From an uncultured Tenacibaculum sp. (GTDB taxonomy: Bacteria; Bacteroidota; Bacteroidia; Flavobacteriales; Flavobacteriaceae): a DNA stretch of 64,000 nt. This document shows positions 56,059 to 64,000 of this stretch, piece by piece. The DNA lies in NCBI GenBank assembly GCA_947501615.1, contig CANMWK010000018.1, positions 16,389 through 80,388 of the forward strand, written 5' to 3'. The position numbers and the translations under genes were made by a program. Numbering within the stretch: position 1 is the first letter of the stretch; each line of letters starts with the position of its first letter. Under the pieces are notes generated by a model, which searched no databases, was not told the DNA's origin, and saw nothing but the letters and a program-made list of their open reading frames with translations.

Positions 56059-57210
56059 TTAAAGAATATTAATTTCTTCTTCAGAAAGTGCATATTCCAT
56101 TAACACATCTTCGTCTACCTCTATACCTAACCCTGGTCTTTTTGGAACCTCAATCATACCATCTACCATACTAATTTTTGGGTATGTTAAACGTTCTCTT
56201 AATCCATTTTCTGTTTGATCGTATTCCATTAAAAAATCTGGAGATTTCATACGACCAGGAATATGCTCTAAGTTAGCAATAAAATGCATAGCAACATGAA
56301 TACCTATAGCTGTACCCCAAGTATGAGGAATTACATCTACCCCGTAAGTACTAGCTAATGCAGCTATTCTTTTTGCTTCTGTTAACCCTCCTGCTGCACA
56401 AATATCAGGCTGAACTATATCTACAGAATTATTTCTGAATAATTGATGAAAACCGTAACGTAAATATTCACATTCTCCACCAGATATTGGTATTGAAGTT
56501 TTACTTCTTAATTCTTTATATTGTTTATAAAATTCAGGAGAAATTGGTTCCTCAAACCAACTAATATTGAAAGGCTCTATTTTTTTAGCTAAAATTATTG
56601 CTTCTCTCAAACTATATGCATGATTTGAATCTACCATTAATTGGATATCGTCACCAATAGTGTCTCTTATCATTTTAATATTCTTATAGTCTTCTTCGAT
56701 TCCTAAACCTACTTTCATTTTTATAGCTTTAAAACCACGCTCAATATACGTTAAGGCTTCTTCTTTAAAATGTTTAGAAGGGTTTTCTGGATCTATAAAA
56801 TACAAACCTGTTGCATAAGGTTTTATCTTATCTCTAAAAACTCCTCCCAATAAAGTAGATACTGGTAAATTTAATATTTTACCTTTCAAATCCCATAAAG
56901 CGATATCTATTGCGCTTATAGACGCTACTAGAACTCCTCTTCTTGCATAATCTAATGTTTTTCGATACAAATGATTCCATATCACCTCATTTTCTAATGG
57001 ATTTTTTCCGATGACATGACCTTTTAAAAAATCTACACCAGATTTAAGAACCTGTGCTGGGCCATAACCTTCTCCCCAACCATACTGACCGTTTGAAGCT
57101 GTTACCTTAACTACACAAATACATCGTTCTGAATACTCCCATTGTGAGAAAAAAAAACTATTTGACAATTTATCTTTAAGTATAAAAGTTTCTATTTTTT
57201 CAATTGTCAT
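56059..57210 (-). CDS. dauB: Enolase-superfamily enzyme, probable 3,6-anhydro-D-galactonate cycloisomerase
   Basis: The 383-residue protein is of the mandelate racemase/muconate lactonizing type. The catalytic set is visible: Lys164/Lys166 in IKMKVG, metal ligands Asp194 (MVDSNH), Glu220 (WFEEP) and Glu246 (SGGECE), and a general-base His296 (IPHTWG). It would open the anhydro ring to give 2-keto-3-deoxy-galactonate, the substrate of the kinase at 33475. It starts the DauB-DauA pair. The two Dau pairs lie about 20 kb apart within the PUL, so they must be coregulated. Confidence 0.87.
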   Translation of the reverse strand: MTIEKIETFILKDKLSNSFFFSQWEYSERCICVVKVTASNGQYGWGEGYGPAQVLKSGVDFLKGHVIGKNPLENEVIWNHLYRKTLDYARRGVLVASISAIDIALWDLKGKILNLPVSTLLGGVFRDKIKPYATGLYFIDPENPSKHFKEEALTYIERGFKAIKMKVGLGIEEDYKNIKMIRDTIGDDIQLMVDSNHAYSLREAIILAKKIEPFNISWFEEPISPEFYKQYKELRSKTSIPISGGECEYLRYGFHQLFRNNSVDIVQPDICAAGGLTEAKRIAALASTYGVDVIPHTWGTAIGIHVAMHFIANLEHIPGRMKSPDFLMEYDQTENGLRERLTYPKISMVDGMIEVPKRPGLGIEVDEDVLMEYALSEEEINIL

Positions 57211-57332
57211 ATTTAAATAAAATTAAATCTAAGTAAACAAAACTAATAATTCAACTCTCTTTTTTGGAGTTCATAATTATCTCAAACAAGTCAAATATTA
57301 CCCTTTGATTTTAGTTTTTCTCTAGATCTTTT

Positions 57333-58745
57333 TTACTTTTTTATAATCTTAAAAGTTTCATTATTGTAACGTAAAAGATAAAATCCGCTTTGTAAGTCTT
57401 TTCCCATTTGAATGCTCTCTCCTACTCTAACTTTTTTTTCTAATAACAATTTCCCTCCGATAGAAAAAACTTCTATCAAGCCGTCTTGTTGTAAATCTTT
57501 TATATTAAACTCATAAACAAAGGGATTGGGATACATTTTCACGGCATTATTCTTTGTCAAATCCTCAGTTCCTAACGTATTATCGTTAAGTACAAAAGGA
57601 TAGAACGTTCCGCCACTTGGTGGAGTATCGGATAATTCTCTTGGATTGCTATATTGATCAAAAACAAAGACCTTTGTTGCACTACTGTATTTTGATGAGT
57701 TGTTTTTCCCACTAACTTCGTTATTAAAAATAATATTGTTTTTCCCTGGAGGTTTATGTCCGAATTGACTTCCTCCACTTGCGAAGGCTCCCCAAGACCT
57801 CCATTGTTCACTTTTAATTTTATTGTTTTCAATTAAATTAAATCCGTCGTCTCCATTGTGAAAGTTAATATCAACTTCAAAATCACAACCATAAACAACA
57901 TTATATTTGGCACCAACCTGAATAGCGAAATGACGAATTCTTCTTACTCTCTCGTTAACGATAAGATTATAATCTCCGTTAATTGCATAGTAAGCAGCAC
58001 CTCCACCTCCTTTGTTATAGGCCGCATCTACAAAATTATTACGGAATGTATTATTTCTTCCGTTTACATTAATTGGATTACTTCCTGAATTTTTAAGTGT
58101 ACAGCTCTCTACCCAACAATTTTTACTTTTCTTCTCAATCATAATAAAACTCACATACATGTTTTTTAATCCATCAGGATCGTTACCAAAACATCTTTCT
58201 CCACACCATCTGCTTCTATCTACATTTCTATCATCATAAATTGTAATTGGTCTTTCAGGAATATATTCCATCGTTAAATTTTCTATTCCTACATGTTCTA
58301 CTTCATCTAATACAAAAGCACCTTCATGTTCAAACCTTCTTCTTTGATAACGAATTGTAACCTCTAACTTTACGTTATCTCTACTTTCGCCTCGTAAAAT
58401 TATATTCGATTTTAATTGAATGGTTTTATCAATATTATATGTGCCACTTTTCAGTAAAATCACACTCAATTCACCATTTGTATTTAAGTTATCGATTGCA
58501 GATTGTAAACCATCAGAATCTGTTGGGTTTACCTCTAACTTTACTTGCACTGAATTACTAAACGGAATTCCTCCTTCAACTCCAGATTTTTGCCATTCTT
58601 GCATAAATGGATAAGCAAGATCGTTCTTCGAATTGTCGAAAGTTACACCTGGATCTCCAATATTTAGTTGTGCATTTACTAGATTACTATTGGTTATAGT
58701 AACTAAAAAAACTATTAGATTTTTGATTGATTTTCTGATTTTCAT
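57333..58745 (-). CDS. T9SS-secreted right-handed beta-helix protein, unknown family
   Basis: The 470-residue protein has a signal peptide (up to about NAQ, residue 26), a parallel beta-helix core (about 60-350, recurring NxxxNN and IxGxxN turns such as NVNGRNNTFRNNF) and a T9SS type A sorting domain from about residue 398 (VKMYPNPF to the end). An insert with WCGERCFGNDPDG carries two cysteines. The fold is shared by polysaccharide lyases, GH28, GH82 and others, but no known catalytic motif is recognised. The E-x-D pair of the GH82 gene next door is absent. It lies between GH82 and DauB, so a secreted galactan-degrading enzyme is likely. Confidence 0.8.
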   Translation of the reverse strand: MKIRKSIKNLIVFLVTITNSNLVNAQLNIGDPGVTFDNSKNDLAYPFMQEWQKSGVEGGIPFSNSVQVKLEVNPTDSDGLQSAIDNLNTNGELSVILLKSGTYNIDKTIQLKSNIILRGESRDNVKLEVTIRYQRRRFEHEGAFVLDEVEHVGIENLTMEYIPERPITIYDDRNVDRSRWCGERCFGNDPDGLKNMYVSFIMIEKKSKNCWVESCTLKNSGSNPINVNGRNNTFRNNFVDAAYNKGGGGAAYYAINGDYNLIVNERVRRIRHFAIQVGAKYNVVYGCDFEVDINFHNGDDGFNLIENNKIKSEQWRSWGAFASGGSQFGHKPPGKNNIIFNNEVSGKNNSSKYSSATKVFVFDQYSNPRELSDTPPSGGTFYPFVLNDNTLGTEDLTKNNAVKMYPNPFVYEFNIKDLQQDGLIEVFSIGGKLLLEKKVRVGESIQMGKDLQSGFYLLRYNNETFKIIKK

Positions 58746-58772
58746 AATTAGGAGATTATGGTTACCGTATAG

Positions 58773-58782
58773 TTAACGTTAA
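58773..58782. promoter_or_regulatory. TTAACGTTAA palindrome before the beta-helix gene
   Basis: A perfect 10-base palindrome with a central CG lies 28 bases upstream of the start codon. Central-CG palindromes are typical of LacI-family operators. A related AAACGTTAA sequence occurs at 16912-16920. Confidence 0.3.
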
Positions 58783-58805
58783 TTATAATATTATGTTTTA
58801 ATCAA

Positions 58806-58836
58806 AAATAGACCACCTTTAAAGGGCAGTCTATTT
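58806..58836 (-). terminator. Terminator after the GH82 gene
   Basis: AAATAGAC (58806-58813) pairs with GTCTATTT (58829-58836) and includes a smaller inner stem. On the minus strand the hairpin runs into a T-rich tail. It separates the GH82 transcript from the beta-helix gene. Confidence 0.65.
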
Positions 58837-58856
58837 AATAAATTACTTAACCTATT

Positions 58857-60401
58857 TTAATTAGGAAAATTAGCTGTAAACTTTGTAATACTCGCTGGTT
58901 TATTATTACAGACAGCATTAGTATTATAAGTTATATTTTGAATTGAACTTCCTGGGAAATTTCTAAATTTCTCATCAGCTAAAGTCACATTGTAATGACC
59001 ACCAATTGTACTCCCATTGGTATTATCAAAACTTAATGAGACAGATGGCCCATGATATTCAAAACCATTAAACATTCCTAAACTTTCAACAGGATTTTGA
59101 ATTCCATTTCCCCATAAATCACATGGTATAAATTTTAAATGTGCTTGCTTTATTTTAGCACTTCCAGTGTTTCTATAAATGGCTGCAACATCTGTCACTG
59201 AAGAATCGTCAAAACTACCTGGTTCAAATTTCCCTAGTTGTTCTAAAACATAAGTATTTCTAGGTGCTATACTAGCTTCAGATGATAATCTTGTAGCCCA
59301 TTGCCTACCATTATTTCTCTTATATGGATTTCCTGATAATACTGGTCCATTTAATCCTGGAAATTGTTCTTTTACAAAGTTTATAAATTTTTGCCTACCA
59401 ATACTATCTAGTGTATACTCATTTTTTTTATCAAAAAGCTCTAAAAAGCCCTTTTCTACTCTAACTGTAAAAGCTGAACCTACAGATCTTACTTTCTCTA
59501 CAGTAACCTTACCATTTCTAACAAAATGAGGAGAAAACATGACAGCACACAATCCGTTTTTATTGCGGATGTCATACCCAAAAATTTGAGCTATGCCTCC
59601 TTTTCTACTATTATCTTTTAATTCATCTTTCATACCTTTATCATCTGTTTCCATTCTTAAGGTAATTCCTCCTTCACATGAAAGATTATTAAACAAAACG
59701 TTTTGAGCATTATAAGTTTGTACTAAACCATAACCAGTATGTGCTCCTCTTTGATTAATATTTTCTATTATTCCGCTTTTTGGACCTGGTCTTCTCTCTG
59801 GCGCTCCTGGAACATGAACTAATACAATAGAATTCACGGAACTTCTTCTATCTTTAATATTCATATCAGCAAATCTAAAGTTATCAACACGTCCTATTTT
59901 TAGTACGTTTACATTTTGATTAGTCAATGATGGAGAAGAAATATCTACAGTAAATTTTACTCCATTTTTACCACTAATACTTACATTTTTTAAACGGTTA
60001 CCATTTTTACTTCCTCCTATAGAAAATACACCACCACGAGTACCATCAAAAATAATTTTGGTTCCTCCTGCAATTTCTAAATGAATATTAGATTTCAAAA
60101 CTACTTTGTTCCAATAATATGTTGATTTAGGAATTTCGATAATTACTCCTGAACCATTTTCATCTGAATTTTCATTAATTAAACGGTTTAAATCACTTGT
60201 AGTAGTTCCTGTAAACGAAACTCTTGTTGTTTCTGTAGGATTTACATAAAATCTAGATGGATTAAATTTTGTTGGAATTCGATTAGCCAACTTTACTTCT
60301 GTATTAACATCATTGTCAATACTTTCTAGCTCTAATTTTTCTGTGCAAGACACTGTAAGAATTAATATTACAGCTATATGCCAAATTTTGTTGTTTAACA
60401 T
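58857..60401 (-). CDS. GH82-like iota-carrageenase, lipoprotein
   Basis: The 514-residue protein has a lipobox cysteine at Cys19 (LTVSC) and a long right-handed beta-helix (about 85-300) followed by an insertion domain and a return to beta turns. The motif LRMETDD places Glu251 and Asp253 two residues apart, matching the Glu245/Asp247 catalytic pair of Alteromonas iota-carrageenase CgiA. The stretch RGAHTGYGLVQTYNAQNVLFNNLSCEGG also has the look of that family. It would cut beta-1,4 bonds of iota-carrageenan at the surface. The family call rests on this motif and context. A structure or profile comparison would settle it. Confidence 0.72.
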   Translation of the reverse strand: MLNNKIWHIAVILILTVSCTEKLELESIDNDVNTEVKLANRIPTKFNPSRFYVNPTETTRVSFTGTTTSDLNRLINENSDENGSGVIIEIPKSTYYWNKVVLKSNIHLEIAGGTKIIFDGTRGGVFSIGGSKNGNRLKNVSISGKNGVKFTVDISSPSLTNQNVNVLKIGRVDNFRFADMNIKDRRSSVNSIVLVHVPGAPERRPGPKSGIIENINQRGAHTGYGLVQTYNAQNVLFNNLSCEGGITLRMETDDKGMKDELKDNSRKGGIAQIFGYDIRNKNGLCAVMFSPHFVRNGKVTVEKVRSVGSAFTVRVEKGFLELFDKKNEYTLDSIGRQKFINFVKEQFPGLNGPVLSGNPYKRNNGRQWATRLSSEASIAPRNTYVLEQLGKFEPGSFDDSSVTDVAAIYRNTGSAKIKQAHLKFIPCDLWGNGIQNPVESLGMFNGFEYHGPSVSLSFDNTNGSTIGGHYNVTLADEKFRNFPGSSIQNITYNTNAVCNNKPASITKFTANFPN

Positions 60402-60707
60402 TATTTAGGGTTTATGATTATTATTACCCAAAATTATTTTCCTCGAAAACCTTTTCCTGAATCAATCTTAACAGATAACAACTGTATTTTACCTTAAGTA
60501 CTTTTATCATCTCGACATCCCTAAAGAACATCAGTAACAATAAAAAAACACAAACAACTAACAAACAGCTATTTAACTGTTTTTAGAATTAAGAAAATCA
60601 TAAAAAAAATAAATTAAGGCTACATCTGTAAGAAAAGAATTCAAATAATCTTAATGTTAATTTTTCGTTACTTAGTGTAAGAAACTGTGATAAAAAACTC
60701 CCTTTAT
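60402..60707. promoter_or_regulatory. Divergent promoter region between GH82 and the LuxR-type regulator
   Basis: No gene is present. The minus strand has TAATTTTG at 60429-60436, an exact TAnnTTTG box 28 bases before the GH82 start codon. On the plus strand no clear box was found. Confidence 0.45.
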
Positions 60708-61601
60708 ATGAATTGTATTAGAAATAATATAGTATCTGTAATTTTTATTTTTGTTTTTTCTAATGTTCATGCATTAGAATTTAAAAAAAGTAATTTTTCA
60801 TATAGTAATATAGACCTTAAAACATCTATTTTTAACACTCTTATTTCTCAAAATTTATCTAAAAAGTCAAATAATCTGTTGCATAAATTTTTATTTACTA
60901 AAAAGAAAACAAATTTAATTTCCATTTTCTATTCAAATAAAAATGAAGTTAGTGAATATGTGCCTGAGGATGGTTATAATTTACATTTAAATCTATCAAA
61001 AATAAAACAGGATTTTAAGTACTTACTTATACTTTTTATTATTGTTTCTCTTTCTTTAACTACAAGTTTAATATTTGTCATTTCTAAATTGAAAAATAAT
61101 AACATAAAAAAAACAGAAGTCAACAAAGAAGTAACCTTTCAGAAACACATCAAACAAAAAGAAAAAGAGATACTAGCTACATTAATTGCAGTTTCTGCAC
61201 AACAAGAAGAACTAATAGAAACATTACAAGTTGTTGAAGATTTAAAAAACAAGAAACAAGATCCAAGTTTTCAAAAAATTTATATGAAGTTAAAAAAAAT
61301 AACAAAATCATCTTCAAACTTAAATTTAATTTTTCAAAAATTAGAATCTCAGTATAGCTATTTCAGTACGAGTATAAAAAACGCACACCCTAATCTTACA
61401 AAAAATGATATTAGAAATTGTATTTTATTAAGACTAGGATTAAGCTTAAAAGATTCTGCAGAACTATTAAATGTTTCAGTTCATGCAATAAAAATAGCAA
61501 GGCAACGAATTAAGAAAAAAATAAATTACACAGATCATGTTAACTTAAAAGAATATCTAGATACATTTCAAAATCACCAATCTTTACCTACCAAAGTTTA
61601 A
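60708..61601 (+). CDS. Membrane-anchored LuxR-type helix-turn-helix protein
   Basis: The ATG at 60708 gives a signal-like N-terminus (MNCIRNNIVSVIFIFVFSNVHA). The longer GTG reading at 60687 is less likely. After a short periplasmic part (about 18-103 of the longer numbering) there is one membrane helix (YLLILFIIVSLSLTTSLIFVI), a coiled-coil cytoplasmic segment and a C-terminal LuxR/FixJ-like domain (about 235-290, LTKNDIRNCILLRLGLSLKDSAELLNVSVHAIKIARQRI). Bacteroidota have related TPR-LuxR membrane regulators, but here the periplasmic part is too short for TPRs. It probably controls the flanking GH82 and kappa-carrageenase genes. Confidence 0.78.
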   Translation: MNCIRNNIVSVIFIFVFSNVHALEFKKSNFSYSNIDLKTSIFNTLISQNLSKKSNNLLHKFLFTKKKTNLISIFYSNKNEVSEYVPEDGYNLHLNLSKIKQDFKYLLILFIIVSLSLTTSLIFVISKLKNNNIKKTEVNKEVTFQKHIKQKEKEILATLIAVSAQQEELIETLQVVEDLKNKKQDPSFQKIYMKLKKITKSSSNLNLIFQKLESQYSYFSTSIKNAHPNLTKNDIRNCILLRLGLSLKDSAELLNVSVHAIKIARQRIKKKINYTDHVNLKEYLDTFQNHQSLPTKV

Positions 61602-61654
61602 TCATCTTTTTATCTAGTATTTTTTCGATTAAAAAATCAAACTGTACTCGTAAA

Positions 61655-61710
61655 GTATACCAAAATAAAGGGTTGTATACACTATGTATACTCTTTTTGT
61701 ACTCTTTTTG
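61655..61710. repeat. GTATAC cluster and tandem repeat upstream of kappa-carrageenase
   Basis: GTATAC occurs at 61655-61660, 61675-61680 and 61686-61691. It is followed by two exactly adjoining copies of TACTCTTTTTG (61689-61699 and 61700-61710). The cluster lies about 170-220 bases upstream of the carrageenase start and looks like a regulator-binding region. Confidence 0.5.
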
Positions 61711-61747
61711 TGACACTGCTTTCCTTCAAAATAAATGATTAACATTT

Positions 61748-61755
61748 TAATTTTG
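61748..61755 (+). promoter_or_regulatory. Candidate -7 box for the kappa-carrageenase gene
   Basis: TAATTTTG matches TAnnTTTG, with a leader of about 122 bases. The expected -33 TTG is missing, which fits a promoter that needs an activator. Confidence 0.4.
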
Positions 61756-61876
61756 AAAAGAATTTAAATCATTAATCATTTAATCAAGAGTGTTCTGATA
61801 ATGAATTATAATCTTTTAAACTTATTCAAAAATTAACCCTTCATTTCTAAACATTCCTAAAACAAATTTTTCAAAA

Positions 61877-63772
61877 ATGAAAAAAACTAATTTCTTAATT
61901 TTATTACTACTATTTACAGCAATACCCTATATCACATCTCAGAATGTTGATGAAAAGGCACTTGAAGAAAGAACTCGCCCTTATGGTGAAGCTGATGACC
62001 CAACCATTAATTGGAGAATTCGTTGGGATAGATCTGATCTTTTTAAAAATGACAATTTTCCAGATCCAGAATATAAATATAATACTAGGATTTGGGCTAA
62101 AACCCCTGAAAACGTTCAGAGCTGGGTATGGAGAAATAAGCAAAACATAGAACAGAAAAATGGTTCTTTATTTATCACTGCTCAATATAATGAAGCCGGT
62201 TTCCCTGAAAATATGGTTCCTGATGGTTGTGTTAATGGAAATCCTTCTTCTAATATGGTTCCTGTTCGTTTTTCTTCGGGAATGTTAAGAAGTACTTCTC
62301 CTGGTTTTGTGTACGGGTATTATGAAGCTGCTATTAAAGGTAGTGATGGATTCCCTGGAGTTTCACCAGCTTTCTGGTTATACAACACAATAAAATCTAA
62401 TCCTACAGTAGGACAAGTTCGTTATCAAGAAATTGATATCGTAGAACTTACCCAGGAAGGTACTAGTGAAAGCACTCGTAAAGTTATGGATCATAACCTA
62501 CACGCTATCACAACTGCATCTTCTAGACAACGTTTTGATAATTCTTTAAATTCTCCTGTTGGTGCTTTTGTTCCGTCTGTAGAAAATGGCGGATTAACAG
62601 TTGGACCAATTAATAGTACAACTGGTAGAAGATGGTGGAGACCAAAACAAAATACTGCAGCGGAAAGAAATGAAACTGATGAATTTGAGCCAAGAGATAT
62701 TAATATTTTTGGATGTAGAGTTACTAGTCAAGAAATTATTTGGTATGTTAATGGTAAAGAAATAGGAAGAAAACCAAATGTTTTATGGCAAAAGGAAGCT
62801 GATTTAACCAACCCAATGAGAATTACCTTATCATTAGGAATACGTGCACCTTATAATCAGTTTTGTAGTAATCGATTTGTTATGCCAAATCCAACTGTAC
62901 TTTCTAGAGCAGCAGATTTCTTTCCTCAATCTATGCAAGTGCTTTACGTAAAAGTTTTCGAACCTATGAATGAATCTACCCAAGTTATTCCTGTAACTGG
63001 TGTTAGTTTAAAAAAATCAGAAGTTCCTGTAAGAGTTGGTGGAAACACTATTTTAACTCCTGTTATAACTCCAACTAAAGCTCGTAATAAAAAATTCGCT
63101 TTTTATAGTGTTTCAGGAATGGACGTTGCTAGAGTTGATTCTAAGACTGGGATTGTTACTGCTTTAAAAGAAGGTACAGCTACATTTAGAGTAATTACCG
63201 AAGAGGGAAATTTCTTTGATGATATAGAAATAACTGTTGGTAAAAACCCAAATCAAACTAGAACAGCTACAATCCCTGTTCCACAAGGATCTGCTGGCCT
63301 AGCTCCAGACAATGATTCTGATAGTGATTCTGATAATGACTCAAGTAATTGTGATGAAATTTCGACTTGGAAGAAATCCAATTCTTATACTAAAGGAGAT
63401 AAAGTAAAACTAAATAATGTGATCTATGAACTAAAAAATAATAGTGTTGGAAAGTGTAAACCTGGAGGAAATGCTACTTGTTCTAAAAATCAATGGAAAG
63501 AAATTGGACAATGTATTGTTTCTAGAAAAAACTTTATACAAGTTAATAGCGAAATAAAAGTCTTCCCAAATCCTTCAATTAATATTGTAAATATAACTTC
63601 TGAACAAGGAGCTACAATAAGTATTACTGATACTTCTGGAAAGGTTATCTCATCAAAAATAGCTGAAGGAGAAATTACTGCTTTCAATACAAATAACTTT
63701 TCTAAAGGACTTTATATTATAAGAGTTAAAAAGGACGACACTACAAGCTCAAAAAAGTTAATTATTAAATAA
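61877..63772 (+). CDS. cgkA: GH16 kappa-carrageenase, multidomain, T9SS-secreted
   Basis: The 631-residue protein has a signal peptide (about 1-22) and a GH16 domain (about 40-355) with Glu185, Asp187 and Glu190 in YQEIDIVELTQ. The same block and the FPGVSPAFW and YYEAAIKG motifs occur in Pseudoalteromonas kappa-carrageenase. A bacterial Ig-like Big2 domain follows (about 365-450, VTGVSLKKSEVPV), then an acidic Asp/Ser linker (about 476-490), a CBM5/12-like module with paired cysteines (about 492-548) and a T9SS type A sorting domain (about 558-631). It would be secreted and cut kappa-carrageenan at beta-1,4 bonds. It has its own promoter and terminator. Confidence 0.9.
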   Translation: MKKTNFLILLLLFTAIPYITSQNVDEKALEERTRPYGEADDPTINWRIRWDRSDLFKNDNFPDPEYKYNTRIWAKTPENVQSWVWRNKQNIEQKNGSLFITAQYNEAGFPENMVPDGCVNGNPSSNMVPVRFSSGMLRSTSPGFVYGYYEAAIKGSDGFPGVSPAFWLYNTIKSNPTVGQVRYQEIDIVELTQEGTSESTRKVMDHNLHAITTASSRQRFDNSLNSPVGAFVPSVENGGLTVGPINSTTGRRWWRPKQNTAAERNETDEFEPRDINIFGCRVTSQEIIWYVNGKEIGRKPNVLWQKEADLTNPMRITLSLGIRAPYNQFCSNRFVMPNPTVLSRAADFFPQSMQVLYVKVFEPMNESTQVIPVTGVSLKKSEVPVRVGGNTILTPVITPTKARNKKFAFYSVSGMDVARVDSKTGIVTALKEGTATFRVITEEGNFFDDIEITVGKNPNQTRTATIPVPQGSAGLAPDNDSDSDSDNDSSNCDEISTWKKSNSYTKGDKVKLNNVIYELKNNSVGKCKPGGNATCSKNQWKEIGQCIVSRKNFIQVNSEIKVFPNPSINIVNITSEQGATISITDTSGKVISSKIAEGEITAFNTNNFSKGLYIIRVKKDDTTSSKKLIIK

Positions 63773-63807
63773 CAATAATCTGACATTACAAATTAATTAT
63801 AGTATTT

Positions 63808-63840
63808 AGGTCTGATCATTATTTTGATCAGGCCTTTTTT
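63808..63840 (+). terminator. Terminator after kappa-carrageenase
   Basis: AGGTCTGATCA (63808-63818) pairs with TGATCAGGCCT (63825-63835), one G-T pair included, and is followed by T residues. Confidence 0.8.
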
Positions 63841-64000
63841 AATATTGTAGCTAGTTCTATAAGTTTAAACTATCAATCAATACTCAATTATTTTGATAAT
63901 CGAAGTACAAATGTGAAGTGTAAACGGATCAATCCCAAAAGTTGTGGGTGAATTAATAAAGATTGTCGATTTTTGTTTAAAAAACAGATTACTTGGAATT

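Noticed and set aside
54590..57210. DauA/DauB genes read as general succinate-semialdehyde and galactonate enzymes
   Set aside because: Family motifs alone allow it, but the KDGal kinase, KDPGal aldolase and carrageenases in the same locus make the anhydro-galactose route the better reading.
63304..63357. GATTCTGATAGTGAT-type repeat read as a satellite or CRISPR-like array
   Set aside because: It is an in-frame Asp/Ser linker inside the kappa-carrageenase gene.

Overview
The window looks like part of the chromosome of a marine member of the Flavobacteriaceae (Bacteroidota). The reasons are the low GC content, two SusC/SusD pairs, many lipoproteins with a short signal peptide and a lipobox cysteine, type IX secretion (T9SS) sorting domains, Bacteroidota-type -7 promoter boxes (TAnnTTTG), and a gene set for digesting sulfated red-algal galactans. 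No tRNA, rRNA, CRISPR array or complete insertion sequence was seen.

Region 1 (1-20.6 kb) is a compact polysaccharide utilization locus (PUL). One long minus-strand operon reads SusC, SusD, an FG-GAP/ASPIC lipoprotein, an SMP-30 lactonase, a GH3 glycosidase, a gluconokinase/6-phosphogluconate dehydrogenase fusion, a GntP permease, a LacI regulator and a GPH-type sugar symporter that runs off the left edge. Facing it are an AraC regulator and a second GH3 enzyme. The enzymes suggest exo-hydrolysis of a beta-linked glycan and a route through gluconate into the pentose phosphate pathway. The enzyme that would make the lactone is not visible. A cluster of hairpins closes this region.

Region 2 (20.6-23.1 kb) holds a histidine phosphatase and a secreted subtilisin-like protease, which are probably unrelated to the PULs. 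The protease has a helically phased array of GTTAA/TTAAC sites upstream.

Region 3 (23.5-63.8 kb) is best read as a carrageenan PUL. It encodes a kappa-carrageenase-like GH16 enzyme, a GH82 (iota-carrageenase-like) enzyme, a second GH16 galactanase, three formylglycine sulfatases, a GH127 enzyme (3,6-anhydro-galactosidase candidate), a clan GH-A galactosidase-like lipoprotein, a sugar MFS transporter and SusC/SusD. The intracellular pathways for both backbone sugars are present: the DauA-DauD route for 3,6-anhydro-D-galactose (dehydrogenase, cycloisomerase, KDGal kinase, KDPGal aldolase) and GalM, GalK and GalT for galactose. AraC, LacI and a membrane-anchored LuxR-type protein are the local regulators.

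The least explained parts are a T9SS-exported beta-helix protein beside the GH82 gene, two FG-GAP/ASPIC proteins, an octaheme TPR cytochrome lipoprotein and a DUF4380-like protein. These are the best candidates for new biology here.
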